In this document: in pieces, positions 8,323 through 18,967 of the stretch
Numbering within the stretch: the first letter of the stretch is position 1
How the letters are laid out: each line of letters starts with the position of its first letter
DNA from: Inonotus obliquus
Lineage: Eukaryota > Basidiomycota > Agaricomycetes > Hymenochaetales > Hymenochaetaceae
Direction of reading: 5' to 3'
DNA: 64,000 nt
NCBI GenBank assembly: GCA_032164295.1
Contig: JAJHTX010000005.1
Span: 2,480,001 to 2,544,000 of the forward strand
Notes under the pieces: model-generated
Database searches by the model: none
Told to the model about the DNA's origin: nothing
Seen by the model: only the letters and a program-made list of their open reading frames with translations
Made by a program: the position numbers and the translations under genes

Positions 8323-9619
8323 ATGGGGGCCTTTTCTCGTCTTCTGCCGCCTCTTGTAAGCGCTTATGGGCTTCAGACACGTTAGTATTTGATGTTTCAA
8401 CGCAAACTAGGCGACTGAGTGATTCTGTAGTCTTCGCTTTGATATTTGTTCCCCAGAAGAATGAAATGTTCTACGACTTTGGAGGAGCGCTGGGTTTTTT
8501 CTCTACGACATTCGTTTCCTTATATTATCCTGCGCTTCGCGAGAAATACATTCTCGGAAGAGACGTACCGCTCCCGAGACCGTCATCTTTTGCCTCGCGG
8601 CAGCTTCTCCTCAGTGGTTGCTTGGTGCTATGGAGTACGAGACTCGGAACGTTCCTATTGAGCGTAAGGTGTAATCTTCATACATCTTCTCATTTGCTAA
8701 TGTGCCACCGAGATAGCGGGCATTGAAATCTGGAGGCGATTCGCGTTTCGATAAAGTGAAGCACCAGCCTGCCAAGTTTACCTTCTTCTGGATGGCTCAA
8801 GGTTCATCATACGTCGCTATTAGCGATCGCTGAACTAAACTATCCACTTGTAGCGACGTGGATATTTCTCGTCGGACTACCCGTCTATATGGTACGTGCT
8901 TCGTATCCTACATGAAAGCAGCGCATTGAAGTCTGAACTAGGTTAATACTATGCCATCGCATTTGCACCCTGCGCTTCGCCCAAGAGATTATCTTTCCCT
9001 GGGCTTATTTGCCTGCTCATTCTTGTTCGAAATAGTAGCAGACCACCAGAAGACGGCATGGAGAAAGGAGAAAGCCGAAAAGAAGCATGAAGAACAGTTC
9101 ATTAGTAGCGGCCTCTGGGGTATTAGCAGACACCCCAAGTACGCACTGGACTGATCTGCCATTATGATGACATAAATTAATTATCACGACCAGTTATGTC
9201 GGTGAAGTGGGATTGTGGACAGGTATCTGGGCGCTCTCGACGTCTTCGTTGCGAACCCCCTACTTTCCCACACTCGCACCAGTCATTGCGGCAGCGAGTC
9301 CGATTGTCACTTATCTTCTCATCAGAAAGGTGAGTTAGAGTCTTCCTCATCATATACCATAATTGACCCATAACTCAGGTCTCCGGTGTTCCACCTCTTG
9401 AGGTAATTGAGATAACTTTAACATATTACACGTGGCTCACTCCTTTTGATCAACAGAAATCTGGCGACAAGAAGTTTGGTAACGATCCGAAATGGCAAGA
9501 ATACAAGAAGTGAGTAGATTCTCTCGACATACTGCTTAATTTGATGCCTGATGGCCCTGATCCACCAATCATCGCCAAGGACTGTCCCTGTCTTCTGGCC
9601 GTGGGGTCCGATGAACTAA
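8323..9619 (+). CDS. DUF1295 family integral membrane protein
   Basis: Nine exons (8323-8380, 8431-8663, 8717-8801, 8854-8891, 8942-9138, 9194-9329, 9379-9402, 9457-9509, 9580-9619) join in phase to 287 residues. Landmarks: FYDFGGALGF, SFASRQLL, LWSTRLGTFLL, GGDSRFDKVKHQPAKF, several membrane segments, then FLFEIVADHQK, SGLWGISRHPNYVGEVGLW and a tail ending TVPVFWPWGPMN. This is the layout of the DUF1295/steroid 5-alpha-reductase C-terminal-like family of membrane proteins, related to isoprenylcysteine methyltransferases. The substrate is unknown in fungi. HPNY and GE are conserved as in the family. The start at 8323 gives the hydrophobic MGAFSRLLPPLVSAYGL lead. The gene is divergent from the LYR gene with about 230 bp between starts. 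Confidence 0.88.
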
Positions 9620-10134
9620 ACGGAGTGAAGTGAGACATACTAGTGCTTTTTTCAGTCAATACCGGCCAATAGAGTCATAGGTTAATAGAGCAACAGAGAC
9701 AATCTGTACAGTAGTGAAGCAAATGCAAATGTGTACATGGACCGTAGAGAATCGCGCAATGCACATTGAACGAGACTGTTCCGGCGCAAACCGCCTACTA
9801 AACACGCAGATGGTGTGATCGTCTTTTTATGAAATGGGTAGGATCGGGAGTAGCGTTTGGGTGGCATCACTTTTATCTTGGACTGTGGCTTCTGAGACGA
9901 GAGCAAGGACCGATCCGGGGACTTAGTCTTGGATAGGAAAGTGACGTAATGAGATTTTATCTTATCAGCATGCTTGGTCAGCAATTTTTAACAATGTTGC
10001 ACGACTTCGAGGAATTTAAATAGTCGGGTCCTCCATCATCGTGCCCCATCCATTCCTTGGCCGTCGCGCTCACTCACTGCCTTCAGCCTCGTCTCTCTCT
10101 TCCAGTCGTTGGGTACTGGCTTCTACTCCCCGGA
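9620..10134. other. Intergenic upstream of ERG3
   Basis: 515 bp between two plus-strand genes; contains the ERG3 promoter. No gene supported. Confidence 0.4.
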
Positions 10135-11274
10135 ATGGACCTTGTTCTCGAGCTCTGCGATGACCTCTTCTTGGACCAAGTTTGGGCAAAGATTATCCCA
10201 CTCTCTGCCTTCTCCGATCCCACTGGTTCAGAATCACTCTACTCTCTTAACAGCTCGATACCACTAAAGTTCTCTCATGGCTCCTCGCTGAGCTCGTCAT
10301 GGTCCCATCTTATTGGCTTCGCTCACATCCCACACCCGCAATTACCTAGCGCCAACCTTTCTCAGTCTCTCGTCGACGCCACTTCTATATCCGCCTGGCC
10401 ACGCGACTACGTTCCACGACAGATGATCTCTCTCAGCGTCGTAACGATGATTGGGATTCACATCATGTACTTCCTTTTTGCTGGGTTTTCGTATTACTTC
10501 GTCTTCAACCATGACATGATGCGTCATCCGCGTTTCCTCAAGAATCAAGTCCGACTAGAGATCCAAACCAGCCTACGCGCCTTCCCTGGCTTACTGGCCC
10601 TCATGTTACCACTCTTCCAGGCTGAGGTGATGGGGTATACGAGGTTGTACAACGATCCGGAGAAGTACGGTTGGCCGTATTTCTTTTTTTCGATCCTATG
10701 GTATGTTATTTGAAATATGACTGCAGTTCACCGCCGCTTACTATCTAATAGGTTCCTCTTCTTTACCGATTTCTGCATCTATTGGATTCATCGCTGGCTA
10801 CACATTCCGTTTATTTATAAGCGATTGCACAAACCACATCACAAGTGGATAGGTTCGTTCTGACAGTTTATACTTTATCTGACCTCCAGGCTCACACGAC
10901 CGATAGTTCCGACTCCATTTGCCTCCCACGCATTCCACCCTGTTGATGGCTTCGCTCAAGCCTTCCCCTACCATCTATTCATCTTCCTCTTCCCGATGCA
11001 AAGACATCTCTACCTTGGACTTTTCGTCGCCGTCAACGTGTGGACCATCTTTATTCACGACTCGGACATGATCACCGGACATCCACTTGAACACATCATT
11101 AATGGCCCTGCTCACCACACATTACACCATATCTATTTCACCGTCAACTATGGTCAGTACTTCACTTGGGCAGACCGAGCAGGCAATTCATATCGCCACC
11201 CTGCGAAGGAGCTTGATCCCCTGTTGGAGGTACAGATGGCAGATCGCATGAAGGAAGAGAAAAAGAAGCTGTGA
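10135..11274 (+). CDS. ERG3: Sterol C-5 desaturase
   Basis: Exons 10135-10700, 10752-10852 and 10907-11274 give 344 residues. ERG3 is the ER-membrane di-iron oxygenase introducing the C5-C6 double bond in ergosterol synthesis. The histidine boxes are visible: HRWLH in exon 2, HKPHH at the exon 2 end, and HHTLHH in exon 3 after [12 protein letters not shown]. Hydrophobic segments flank them, and the N-terminus includes [25 protein letters not shown], typical of fungal Erg3. The tail is charged and ends KKKL, an ER-retrieval-like dilysine. Start at 10135 ([10 protein letters not shown]) is taken over the upstream in-frame codon at 10057 because it matches the usual Erg3 N-terminus. Intact. Confidence 0.95.
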
Positions 11275-11661
11275 ATTCATCTAACGTATTTGATTTAAGA
11301 ATCTATAGTATACATGGGCGAATCTTCACTTACAATACTATCGTCTTATTATATATCCTTGTGGACCAGGAGTAATTTATGTTTGCCTATTCGTCTTCGC
11401 AGTTGTGTTATTCTCATTATTTAGTTCTATGTGTTGTGTAGCAGAATTAGTATCGGCGGAAACAAACTACAATCACTCCACTCACTCGTTTTCACGACCA
11501 AAGAAAAACAATATCGCTGACGTAATGAACGCGTGTCTTGTCTTCGAGTCACGTACTCTCCTCTCGACGATTCGCGTTGTGCGTGGACGAACACCTGTTG
11601 AGTTGACAAGCCACCATCACCCCACCACCACTGCCTCTAAGTTTCTTTCGGTTATTGACCA
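11275..11661. other. Intergenic between ERG3 and RAE1
   Basis: 387 bp: ERG3 3' UTR, then the RAE1 promoter. Nothing else seen. Confidence 0.4.
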
Positions 11662-13179
11662 ATGTCTTTCTTCGGAGGTGCGGGCGCGACGACCTCTGCG
11701 TTGAGCGGAACAAATGCGAATGAACCGAAGGATGTCGAAGTTTCGGACCCGCCAAATGATTCCATTAGTTCAGTTTCTTTCTCCTCCGCTGGCGAGTATC
11801 TTGCGCTCGGGAGTTGGAATAACGAGGTGAGTGCATATCTACTCTCACCCGTTAATGAGAACAGCGAAGCTTGGGACGAGGAAACTGATTTGTGGTGACG
11901 TTTATAGGTCCGAATTTATGAGGTTAATCCACAAGGTGGACAAACGCAGGGAAAGGCGATGTACACGCATCAAGGGCCGGTACTCGATGTCTGCTGGAAC
12001 AAAGTATGTTGGGATCGTTTGTAATTCTTCGCACATCTTCCTTATTACTCGTTACTTCACTGTTGTAGGAGGGCAACAAAGTGATTTCGTGCGGTGCGGA
12101 CAACGCTGCTCGGATGTACGACTTGCAGACCGGCCAAAGCACGCAAGTTGCGCAACACGACGCTCCTGTGAAATGCGTGAGGTGGATCGAAACACCACAA
12201 GGTGGTATTCTTGCTACGGGAAGTTGGGATAAAACCCTCAAGGTAAGCCTTTGAATCTTGGCAATTGGTTGTGATTGCTGACATGCTTACGCGAAAAGTA
12301 CTGGGACACACGCTCGTCTAATCCTATTTCGACTGTTACATTGCAGGACCGATGTTACACCATGGATGTTGTGTATCCGCTCTTGGTCGTTGGCACAGCC
12401 GAGCGACACATCCAAATTTTCAACCTCACGAACCCAACTACGCCATACCGAGTGAGTCATGTGTTATGTTATGAATTAGTCATACTTGAGGCTGAGATTT
12501 TGGCACTCATCAGACAACGGCGTCACCATTGAAGTGGCAAACGCGTGTTGTTAGCTGTTTCCCCTCCGCGGACGGATATGCTGTAGGGAGTATCGAAGGC
12601 AGAGTGGCCATCCAGTACGTTCTCCCCTGATGCACTGTTTCCTTAACTAAGCGCGCCTGTTACTCTACTAGATACGTAGAAGAGTCAAAATCTGGGTAAG
12701 TTTTAGCACGCAAGAGCCGCCAAAGATCCCAATACGCTGACTCGTTCGCCCAGCCAAAACTTCTCTTTCAAATGCCACCGCAAGGAACAATCTCCGGCTT
12801 CGAAGGACCAGACGTTGGTCTTCTCTGTGAACGATATAACTTTCCATCCTGTGCACGGCACGTTCTCCACTGCGGGATCAGACGGTACCGTCAACTTCTG
12901 GGATAAGGACGCGCGAACGCGATTGAAGAGTACGCTTCCTTCTTATCTGTCTCTGCGTCTTTTAACAATTGATTCTCCCTCCCCCCTCTTTTAGCTTTTG
13001 ATGCTGCTCCTGGACCGGTCACTTCGACTGCCTTCAACCGTAACGGGTCCATTTTCGCATACACTGTAACGTACGACTGGTCGAAGGGATACACAGGTAT
13101 GACTCCGGGCCATCCGAACAAGGTCATGCTTCATGCATGTAAGGAAGAGGAGGTGAAGAAGCGTGCAACCAGGAAATAA
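11662..13179 (+). CDS. RAE1: mRNA export factor Rae1/Gle2, WD40 beta-propeller
   Basis: Eight exons (11662-11826, 11908-12003, 12069-12242, 12299-12451, 12514-12614, 12672-12695, 12754-12929, 12995-13179) give 357 residues, the usual length. Rae1/Gle2 binds the GLEBS motif of Nup98-type nucleoporins at the nuclear pore and assists mRNA export and spindle assembly. Diagnostic stretches: [70 protein letters not shown], a [21 protein letters not shown] segment, [38 protein letters not shown] and DWSKGYTG. All introns are short and in phase. Intact; strong call. Confidence 0.96.
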
Positions 13180-13812
13180 GGGTGATCTTTTGCATTTTTC
13201 CCTGATCGGCTTCGCTTCTTTTTTGCTTCTCACTACATAATCGCGCACTATCTGGTTTTTCATCATCCATGTAGCTCTATCATCTTCGTATGTCAGTTCT
13301 TTCTCCTGCTATTCTCGTGGCGTTGGAGGCATGATAGCCTCGCTTGGTGAAATCCACGGATTTTCTGCTCCTGCCATCAGACCGGCAACATGCACAACCT
13401 CCGGAGTCTCCAAACCCTCAGCAGTCCCTTCTTGAACATCTTATTTCGTCTTCCTTGCTGGCAACTTGGGGGCTTGACCCGAATCATCCCGCCCTGGTCT
13501 CAGAATGATCACCAAACCACTCGGTTAGTCCGTCCTGCAATGCCGGAGGAACGTCCAACTTGAAACATCATAGGTTATGCAAGGGTCATCACGTCTTTCC
13601 GGTCGAACCCTTTGCTAAAGCCGATGATCAAAGCGGGTCTGTTATAACTGGATGAATCCCAACGCGACAACCTAATGTTAAGATATGTATTGGTATAGCA
13701 AAGCGGATTACATCTAACATACAACAGGAAAGCGATTGGGACAGCGAATATGAATACATCCAAAGCACGAATTAGTTTCCAAAATCACAATGAGTAGGAC
13801 GAGAACACTCGG
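13180..13812. other. Convergent intergenic region RAE1 / kinase A
   Basis: 633 bp between two 3' ends. No coding feature is supported; it marks the left edge of the tandem duplication. Confidence 0.4.
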
Positions 13813-15530
13813 TTATAATAGCTTGGCAATCCTGCAGCGAGCTTCGAATTCCGTGCACTCGTGTGCAATACAATCGTCCATGTCTGTGAATGATCGAGGA
13901 CAGTGTAGCCACTTGCATTTGTATGCTAGGGAGCTCGACTCGGGAATATGTGCGCCTTGTTGTGAAGGTATTACCACGTCAAATCTGCCCTCCAGAATGT
14001 GCGATACGGCGTCCGAACTGAGAATGTCACCACGACCACGGATAATATCCAGTACTAGGCCGACGTGTCGAGCATCTGGGCGAGCGCTAGGTTCCTTGCG
14101 CCAGCAATACTCCAGAAGCGTCCAAATAGCGTCACTTATGAAAGGGGGTCTGTTTGGTCGTGACTTGTTGATAAGAACGGAAGAGAAAACAATGACGTCC
14201 TGAGGTATCTCGGCAAATGGGCGCTTGCTTGTTAAGATCTGCGAACATGGTCATCCTTCCACAAGACCTAGAGTAGATTAGAGACCCACCTCCAAGATTG
14301 TCATTGCAAATGCCCAGATGTCCGATTCAATAGTTGTACAATGTGGCCTGTTCCGATCGTCTACGGTAAACAGCTCCACCGCCATCCAACGTAGTGAACC
14401 CAAGATACTCTCCGTTGTGAACCCTTTAATCTCACAGACACGAGAAAGACCAAAATCGGTGAGAAGGGCATTCCCGTCATCACCAACGAGAATGTTTGCC
14501 TGTGGGGTATCAACTTGAATCAGGGCATGAATAAGGTATAATAAGAACGTAAACCCGTACCGCTTTGATGTCGCCATGCACCACAGGAGGTGAAGATGTG
14601 TGTAATGCAAATAACGCAGCAGCAGTACCACATAGCTATAAAAGTACTGAGCACCCTCCAAAAGAGGGCAGCTGAGATACGTACAACTCGCAAACGATCG
14701 TCCATAGTTCGGTGATTACTGAGGATATACTTCATGGCATCTCCGTTGGCACAGTAAGGCACGACAATTCCAACGAGCTCCCTATACTGATCATCGGGAT
14801 TCTTGCAATAACCGAGGAATGGCAGGATGTTTGGGTGCGAAACCTTTTGGCCAGCTTTGATCTCACGTCGCCAGCGCTAACAAGTCAATTTCAATACCGA
14901 AAACAAGATTGAAAAAGATCCAGAAACGCTACTTCTTCCAGTTTTAATAGTTCATCGTTGGATCTGATGCGCCTGGTATTCGGAAATTTCACTGCGATGT
15001 GGACCTGTTGATTAGGGGGGTGAGTCTATCTTTTTTTGGCTTGTGCATAGGTCATGGCGCATAAGGCAGTGGCAACAATATTCTCAAGGACCTGTTGCCT
15101 TGCATACAAGCGGGTGTGTAGGTAGCAGTGTCTAAGATAGCACATTACCCCACGCTGATAGGCAATTCAAAATCTGGTGCAATCGCCACCAGACTTCGTC
15201 TGGCAAAGCATCATCCAATCAAAAACGGAGCTTCGGCATTTACACCGGGCCGTAGACCGGGCCGGTGCTTAACTGATTAACTCTCTGACGCTCACACTGT
15301 CACAGGGCAAGGAACGTGGCCATGATGAGGCCGAGTACAGTCACGTGATTCTCTGCCTTTCCAAAAAGAGAAATCGCTGCCGACCGCATTCACAATACGG
15401 ATAACGGGCTTACCTCATCGCCTTGTACACCTTGTTGGAGACACAAGAGTCCTCTCCGAAGCACCGCAAACCCTCCTTGCGCAAACTCGCGCCGTTCCAG
15501 GTCTGCAATGCGTGCAGTGATGTCTTCCAT
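13813..15530 (-). CDS. TKL-like protein kinase with Cys/His tail, copy A
   Basis: Six exons: 15530-15414, 15004-14933, 14876-14685, 14635-14561, 14499-14290, 14238-13813 (363 residues). Kinase landmarks: glycine loop region AQGGFAVLRRG, VAIK-type lysine in HIAVKFP, HPNILPFLGYC, hinge VPYCANGDAMKY, catalytic loop HGDIKAANIL, DFGLSR, activation segment end SLRWMAVEL, then DIWAFAMTILE and EPSARPDA. The HRD arginine is Gly, so it is a non-RD kinase. After the kinase core is a tail with C-x4-C-x9-C-x2-H-x-C (YKCKWLHCPRSF..), resembling a small zinc-binding unit. Intron positions match copy B exactly, and exons 4 and 5 have the same length in both. Intron 1 is about 409 bp, far longer than its counterpart. 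Probably catalytically competent; substrate unknown. Confidence 0.85.
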
Positions 15531-16559
15531 GGTGATGCTAGGTGATGTTACGGATGAGAGAATATATTTGAAGAATATCTAGTATTTACCTGCGTTTTCA
15601 GCGATGATAGCCTTATGTAATAGAATTATGTAACCGATTCGAGCTTGGTACATTGTACAACTTGAAAACAGGTGAAATAATTTACACAACATATATTTCT
15701 CACCTTAGAAATGGTTTTTGAATGTATGAACCTTCCAAGAAACAAGATCACGGATCGACTCGGTGGAGAGATATACTAGTACTATTTTATGTATGTTACA
15801 TCGTATGAACTAGCACTTCCTTCGTGTTTTTAAAGTAACAAATAAAACCTATGAGTGCGTCGAAAGAGGTCAAAATCTAAGTCATGTGAAGGGGATAAGA
15901 GAATATGGTGCTGTATAGAACGACTCGCGTGCGAATGAATCTCGACTTCAAGCGCGTACCTTGGTAAACTGAGAATCCTTTCTACTAGTTACGGGCGTTA
16001 GCTTGGTAAGTGCTCGACAATTCCTGCATGGGTTCTAAGAACGCTGACACCTTCATTTGTTCTTGCCGCTTAAGGTATAAAATATCAAAATGCACTGATG
16101 GACTAAGGAGAAACATTTCACAGCAATATTGTGCCATTCCTCGATCATGTTGCCACTGTCCGGGGCATTTCTGTACAGCAACAAAGGAGTCGAGCAATTG
16201 GATGGTTCAGTGGACCACTACGGCCCCAAAGAGGGATATTTAGGTACCAGTATCTTACTTATCGGAGGCTCTAGCATTACGTACGTCCTGCGTTTTTCAA
16301 CCATGCGCCTCTTTCACTAGAAAGAACTGCCACGATACATAGCGCATGATGTATCGAACGAATGCTTCAAAAGGTGTGTCATGAAGAAAGCGACTGAGAC
16401 AAGACGATGCGTTTGTTGACCATGCATAGACCAGCTATTAATTATGCATCGGGAGATTAGTCACAATCCGTTGTACTACAGTTTAAACCGCAGTCTTTCG
16501 TGCGCTTTCCCCAGGACCTCGCGTCAGCCAATGACCAAATGCTAATCACAGCTGAGGAC
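15531..16559. other. Intergenic, copy A of the duplicated module
   Basis: About 1 kb. The stretch around 16405-16450 resembles 20800-20850 in copy B (shared TTGACCATGCATAGA), so it belongs to the duplicated unit. Short ORFs at 15985-16320 lack support. Confidence 0.5.
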
Positions 16560-17123
16560 TTACACAACGCTCGCCATTGATCCATCGTAGTCATATCTGT
16601 CGCCGAGCTCCCTAAACCGGACGCGACGCTCTTTAGGCATTTGTTGAGAGTTTTTCGCATCCAGCCGTCTGACTCTTAAGCAGCCAGGGCGCGGCTCACC
16701 ACCGATGTTAGTGCCCTCGCAACTGATCTTGCCAGGTGCCTCCCGACACATGTTATCGTGGACCAGAGGTTTCTTGTCACTATTATCCGTGCGATCCCGA
16801 TTTCCCTGGTTCCGACGTTGAGCGTTTCGCCTCTTCAACTCATGCCCGCCATGGTAATTTGACAGACATTGAAACTCGCCAATAGTATAAGTAGCTTGTT
16901 GTGGTCGGTTTGGAAGAGGTGTGGGCAGTTGTGACTGTCGACGTGGTTTCCATTGAGGCTGCTGTACCTGTCGCGGCGGCTGTGGAATCCGCATAGGTCG
17001 AAGCGGACGCGGATATCCGATGCGGGGAACGGAGATGGGATTAGGCTTCCCCGAAGAATTGACAATCGTCTGGGTGTCTTTGCCCCGCTTCTCCACGAGT
17101 GACTTGAGGAAGTTTAAAGGCAT
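16560..17123 (-). CDS. Basic proline-rich protein of unknown function, copy A
   Basis: 187-residue ORF starting at 17123. The first about 40 residues are closely related to copy B (21538-20987): LNF..SL..KR.K.TQ.IV..SGKPN...VPRIG. A Pro/Arg/Gln-rich middle (RPLRPMRIPQPPRQ) follows, and then NYHGGHELKRRNAQRR, matching GNELKRRKARR in copy B. The C-termini differ. No domain recognised; probably disordered. An upstream in-frame extension to 17291 exists, but the shared start MxLNF suggests translation begins at 17123 with the conserved upstream stretch as leader. Could be scaffold-like; no function is assigned. Confidence 0.55.
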   Translation of the reverse strand: MPLNFLKSLVEKRGKDTQTIVNSSGKPNPISVPRIGYPRPLRPMRIPQPPRQVQQPQWKPRRQSQLPTPLPNRPQQATYTIGEFQCLSNYHGGHELKRRNAQRRNQGNRDRTDNSDKKPLVHDNMCREAPGKISCEGTNIGGEPRPGCLRVRRLDAKNSQQMPKERRVRFRELGDRYDYDGSMASVV

Positions 17124-17169
17124 TCTACAGCTTAAATGTAAGCTGGAACCCTTCGCATAAGTGGGGGAA

Positions 17170-17405
17170 ATTACGGACCTGGTACGTAGTTGCCGATCGA
17201 AAATGGAAAGAACAAAAGGACGTGGAATTATTAGGACGCGCAGCGGCCTGTGCACGAGTGATGGTGAGGAATGCCGGACTCGAGAGATCATTGGGAAAGA
17301 GGGCTTACCTATGAAGAACGAGAAGTGGAAAGTAGGATCAGAGCAGAAAGGAGCGTACGTCTCGGATATCGTATCCGAGAAGAGAGTTTGCGATGATATA
17401 GTTGG
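17170..17405 (-). promoter_or_regulatory. Conserved leader of proline-rich gene A with inverted repeat
   Basis: Nearly identical to 21590-21812 upstream of copy B, apart from small indels and scattered substitutions. Includes CTCGGATATCGTATCCGAG at 17361-17379, a perfect 8-bp inverted repeat around TCG. Copy B has the same element with one mismatch at 21772-21790. Likely promoter/5' UTR. Confidence 0.5.
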
Positions 17406-17599
17406 AGGCTACCTTTAATATTCCCCAAAGAGCCTGTGGCTTGGGCCACAAAGCTTATGTAACGGTGTGGAAGATGGGTGGATAAGAATCAGCCTTGGCC
17501 AGGTCTTGATTAGGGGGTAAAAGTGTAAGCCACAGGAGATTTTCGTGTGGTCGGATGACTAGGTATCAATCTATTTATCCTCCTTCGCCTTGCTTGTTA

Positions 17600-18440
17600 T
17601 CTTATATACTAGTAAGTGTGAGGAAGAAATCCAACACGGTTCTCTCCATTGCGAACAACGACCACGGCGAGGCCGTCAAGCAAAGCAACCTCTGCTCTTC
17701 TACCAGGGCTGAGAACAAACTTCAGAAATCTCCTGAGAAATCGATCTCTGTATTGAGATTGATACCGGGAGCTAACCCACTCACTTTCAAAACTTTTTTC
17801 GTCCTGTGGATTCCGATTTCAAATGACCAATGAGGCTTTCAGTTCGACGAAGGTATTTGGTTGTCGAGTGCGTTTGATCGAGGGAGCTTGTTAGCAGAGC
17901 TCCGGACCAATCAAGCTAACAGTAGACTAGCGCTTCGACACAGTCGACTTCACCACCTATAGTGAGTCTAAGATTTTGGACAATGATACACCGCTGGCGG
18001 CTGGACGTTGGCGTTGACATTCCCTCTCTGCCATTGGGTAGTCTATCAGGGTTGTGTCTTGCATCTGCAGTTGAAGCCGTGCAGTACGACAGCTACGGGA
18101 GTGAGACTGAAGGCAATTGCGAGATGTCTTGTTCTCGCTAGCTCGGGACCAGAGAGAATATGACCATTCGTACATAGTATCGCAAAGCGTAATTTTCCAG
18201 TTCAAGCCTTCTGAAATGGGTGCGACCGAAGATGATAAGTCGGTCAGGATATTGAAACGCAGGTGCCGGTTCTTGAGACGCTATTTCGGAGTGGTGTAGT
18301 TGTATTACCCGGGTTTCTCCCGTCCAACTGTATCTGACGACTGGCGGTACATCATGTGCATCAGAGTCGACCTGCACTTGGTTCAACCTGCGCTTTCTCC
18401 CGATGATCAGAGTTGTTGAAATGGTGTGGATCAAATGTTT
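17600..18440 (-). pseudogene. RAI1/DXO-like relic, copy A
   Basis: Pieces of the intact RAI1 gene at 21967-23584 occur here in order on the same strand. They include the N-terminal block with FQYPDRLIIF and LRYYV; a jump straight to the RNCLQS block with a degraded middle; the stretch around 17925-17990 that flanks the active-site exon; SGLDP-type intron border sequence near 17770; and the PGR.AE.ALLD..AV.. segment near 17690. Two internal deletions are evident: most of the exon 1 end through exon 2, and most of exon 6 including the PRLIRGKPGAWDP region. Frames shift between pieces, so no full product is possible. Clearly a decayed duplicate. Confidence 0.75.
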
Positions 18441-18506
18441 AGTGCTTGCCGCTGCGACGAACGTCGGGTCACGCGACACGCATTCTTTCTGCGAGACTTT
18501 CTTCAT

Positions 18507-18967
18507 TCACAAAGAAACTGAATCAAGTACTTATGTTATGATTTTCTATTGGGCATCCGCCACTTTCATCATCCATGCTTGAGCTATGAGTTCTTATTTT
18601 CACTCTCAAGCTGAAATATAGGGAGGGGAGCTAGATGCATCAAAGTACCATATTACACGGTGGGTAGGCAACCCTCTGGCGAATTGAGAGAGCTTCTGTC
18701 CGTCCAAGCAATGACTTGTTGCTGCTGAAGCGACATGACCAACCTTCTATAGTTGTAAGTGCATTCATTCCCCATCGCCGCGTGAAGACCATCAGCGCGA
18801 CAATCAAATACTTTAACTAAATACTAATCGGTACAAGGTACAAGGTACAACAAATCAAGGAAAGCATCCAGGAATGAAAATACAAAATAACGAGCAGCCA
18901 GAGATACATCCATCCAACTCTTACGAGTCGCCCAGGCGAAAATACTTTTATATAGGATCAGCGACGA
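18507..18967. other. Boundary between tandem module copies
   Basis: About 460 bp with short direct repeats: GTACAAG units near 18832-18848 and a duplicated GCGACGATTA overlapping the end of the kinase B gene near 18961-18980. No gene. Confidence 0.4.

Noticed and set aside
8181..8726. 181-codon frame as a whole gene
   Set aside because: Its second half is exon 2 of the DUF1295 gene; the first half runs antisense to the LYR gene and over a real exon 1/intron structure.
15985..16320. Short overlapping frames on both strands
   Set aside because: No counterpart in copy B of the duplicated module and no motif.
16560..17291. N-terminal extension of proline-rich protein A to 17291
   Set aside because: Copy B does not support it in the same frame; the shared start and conserved leader favour 17123.
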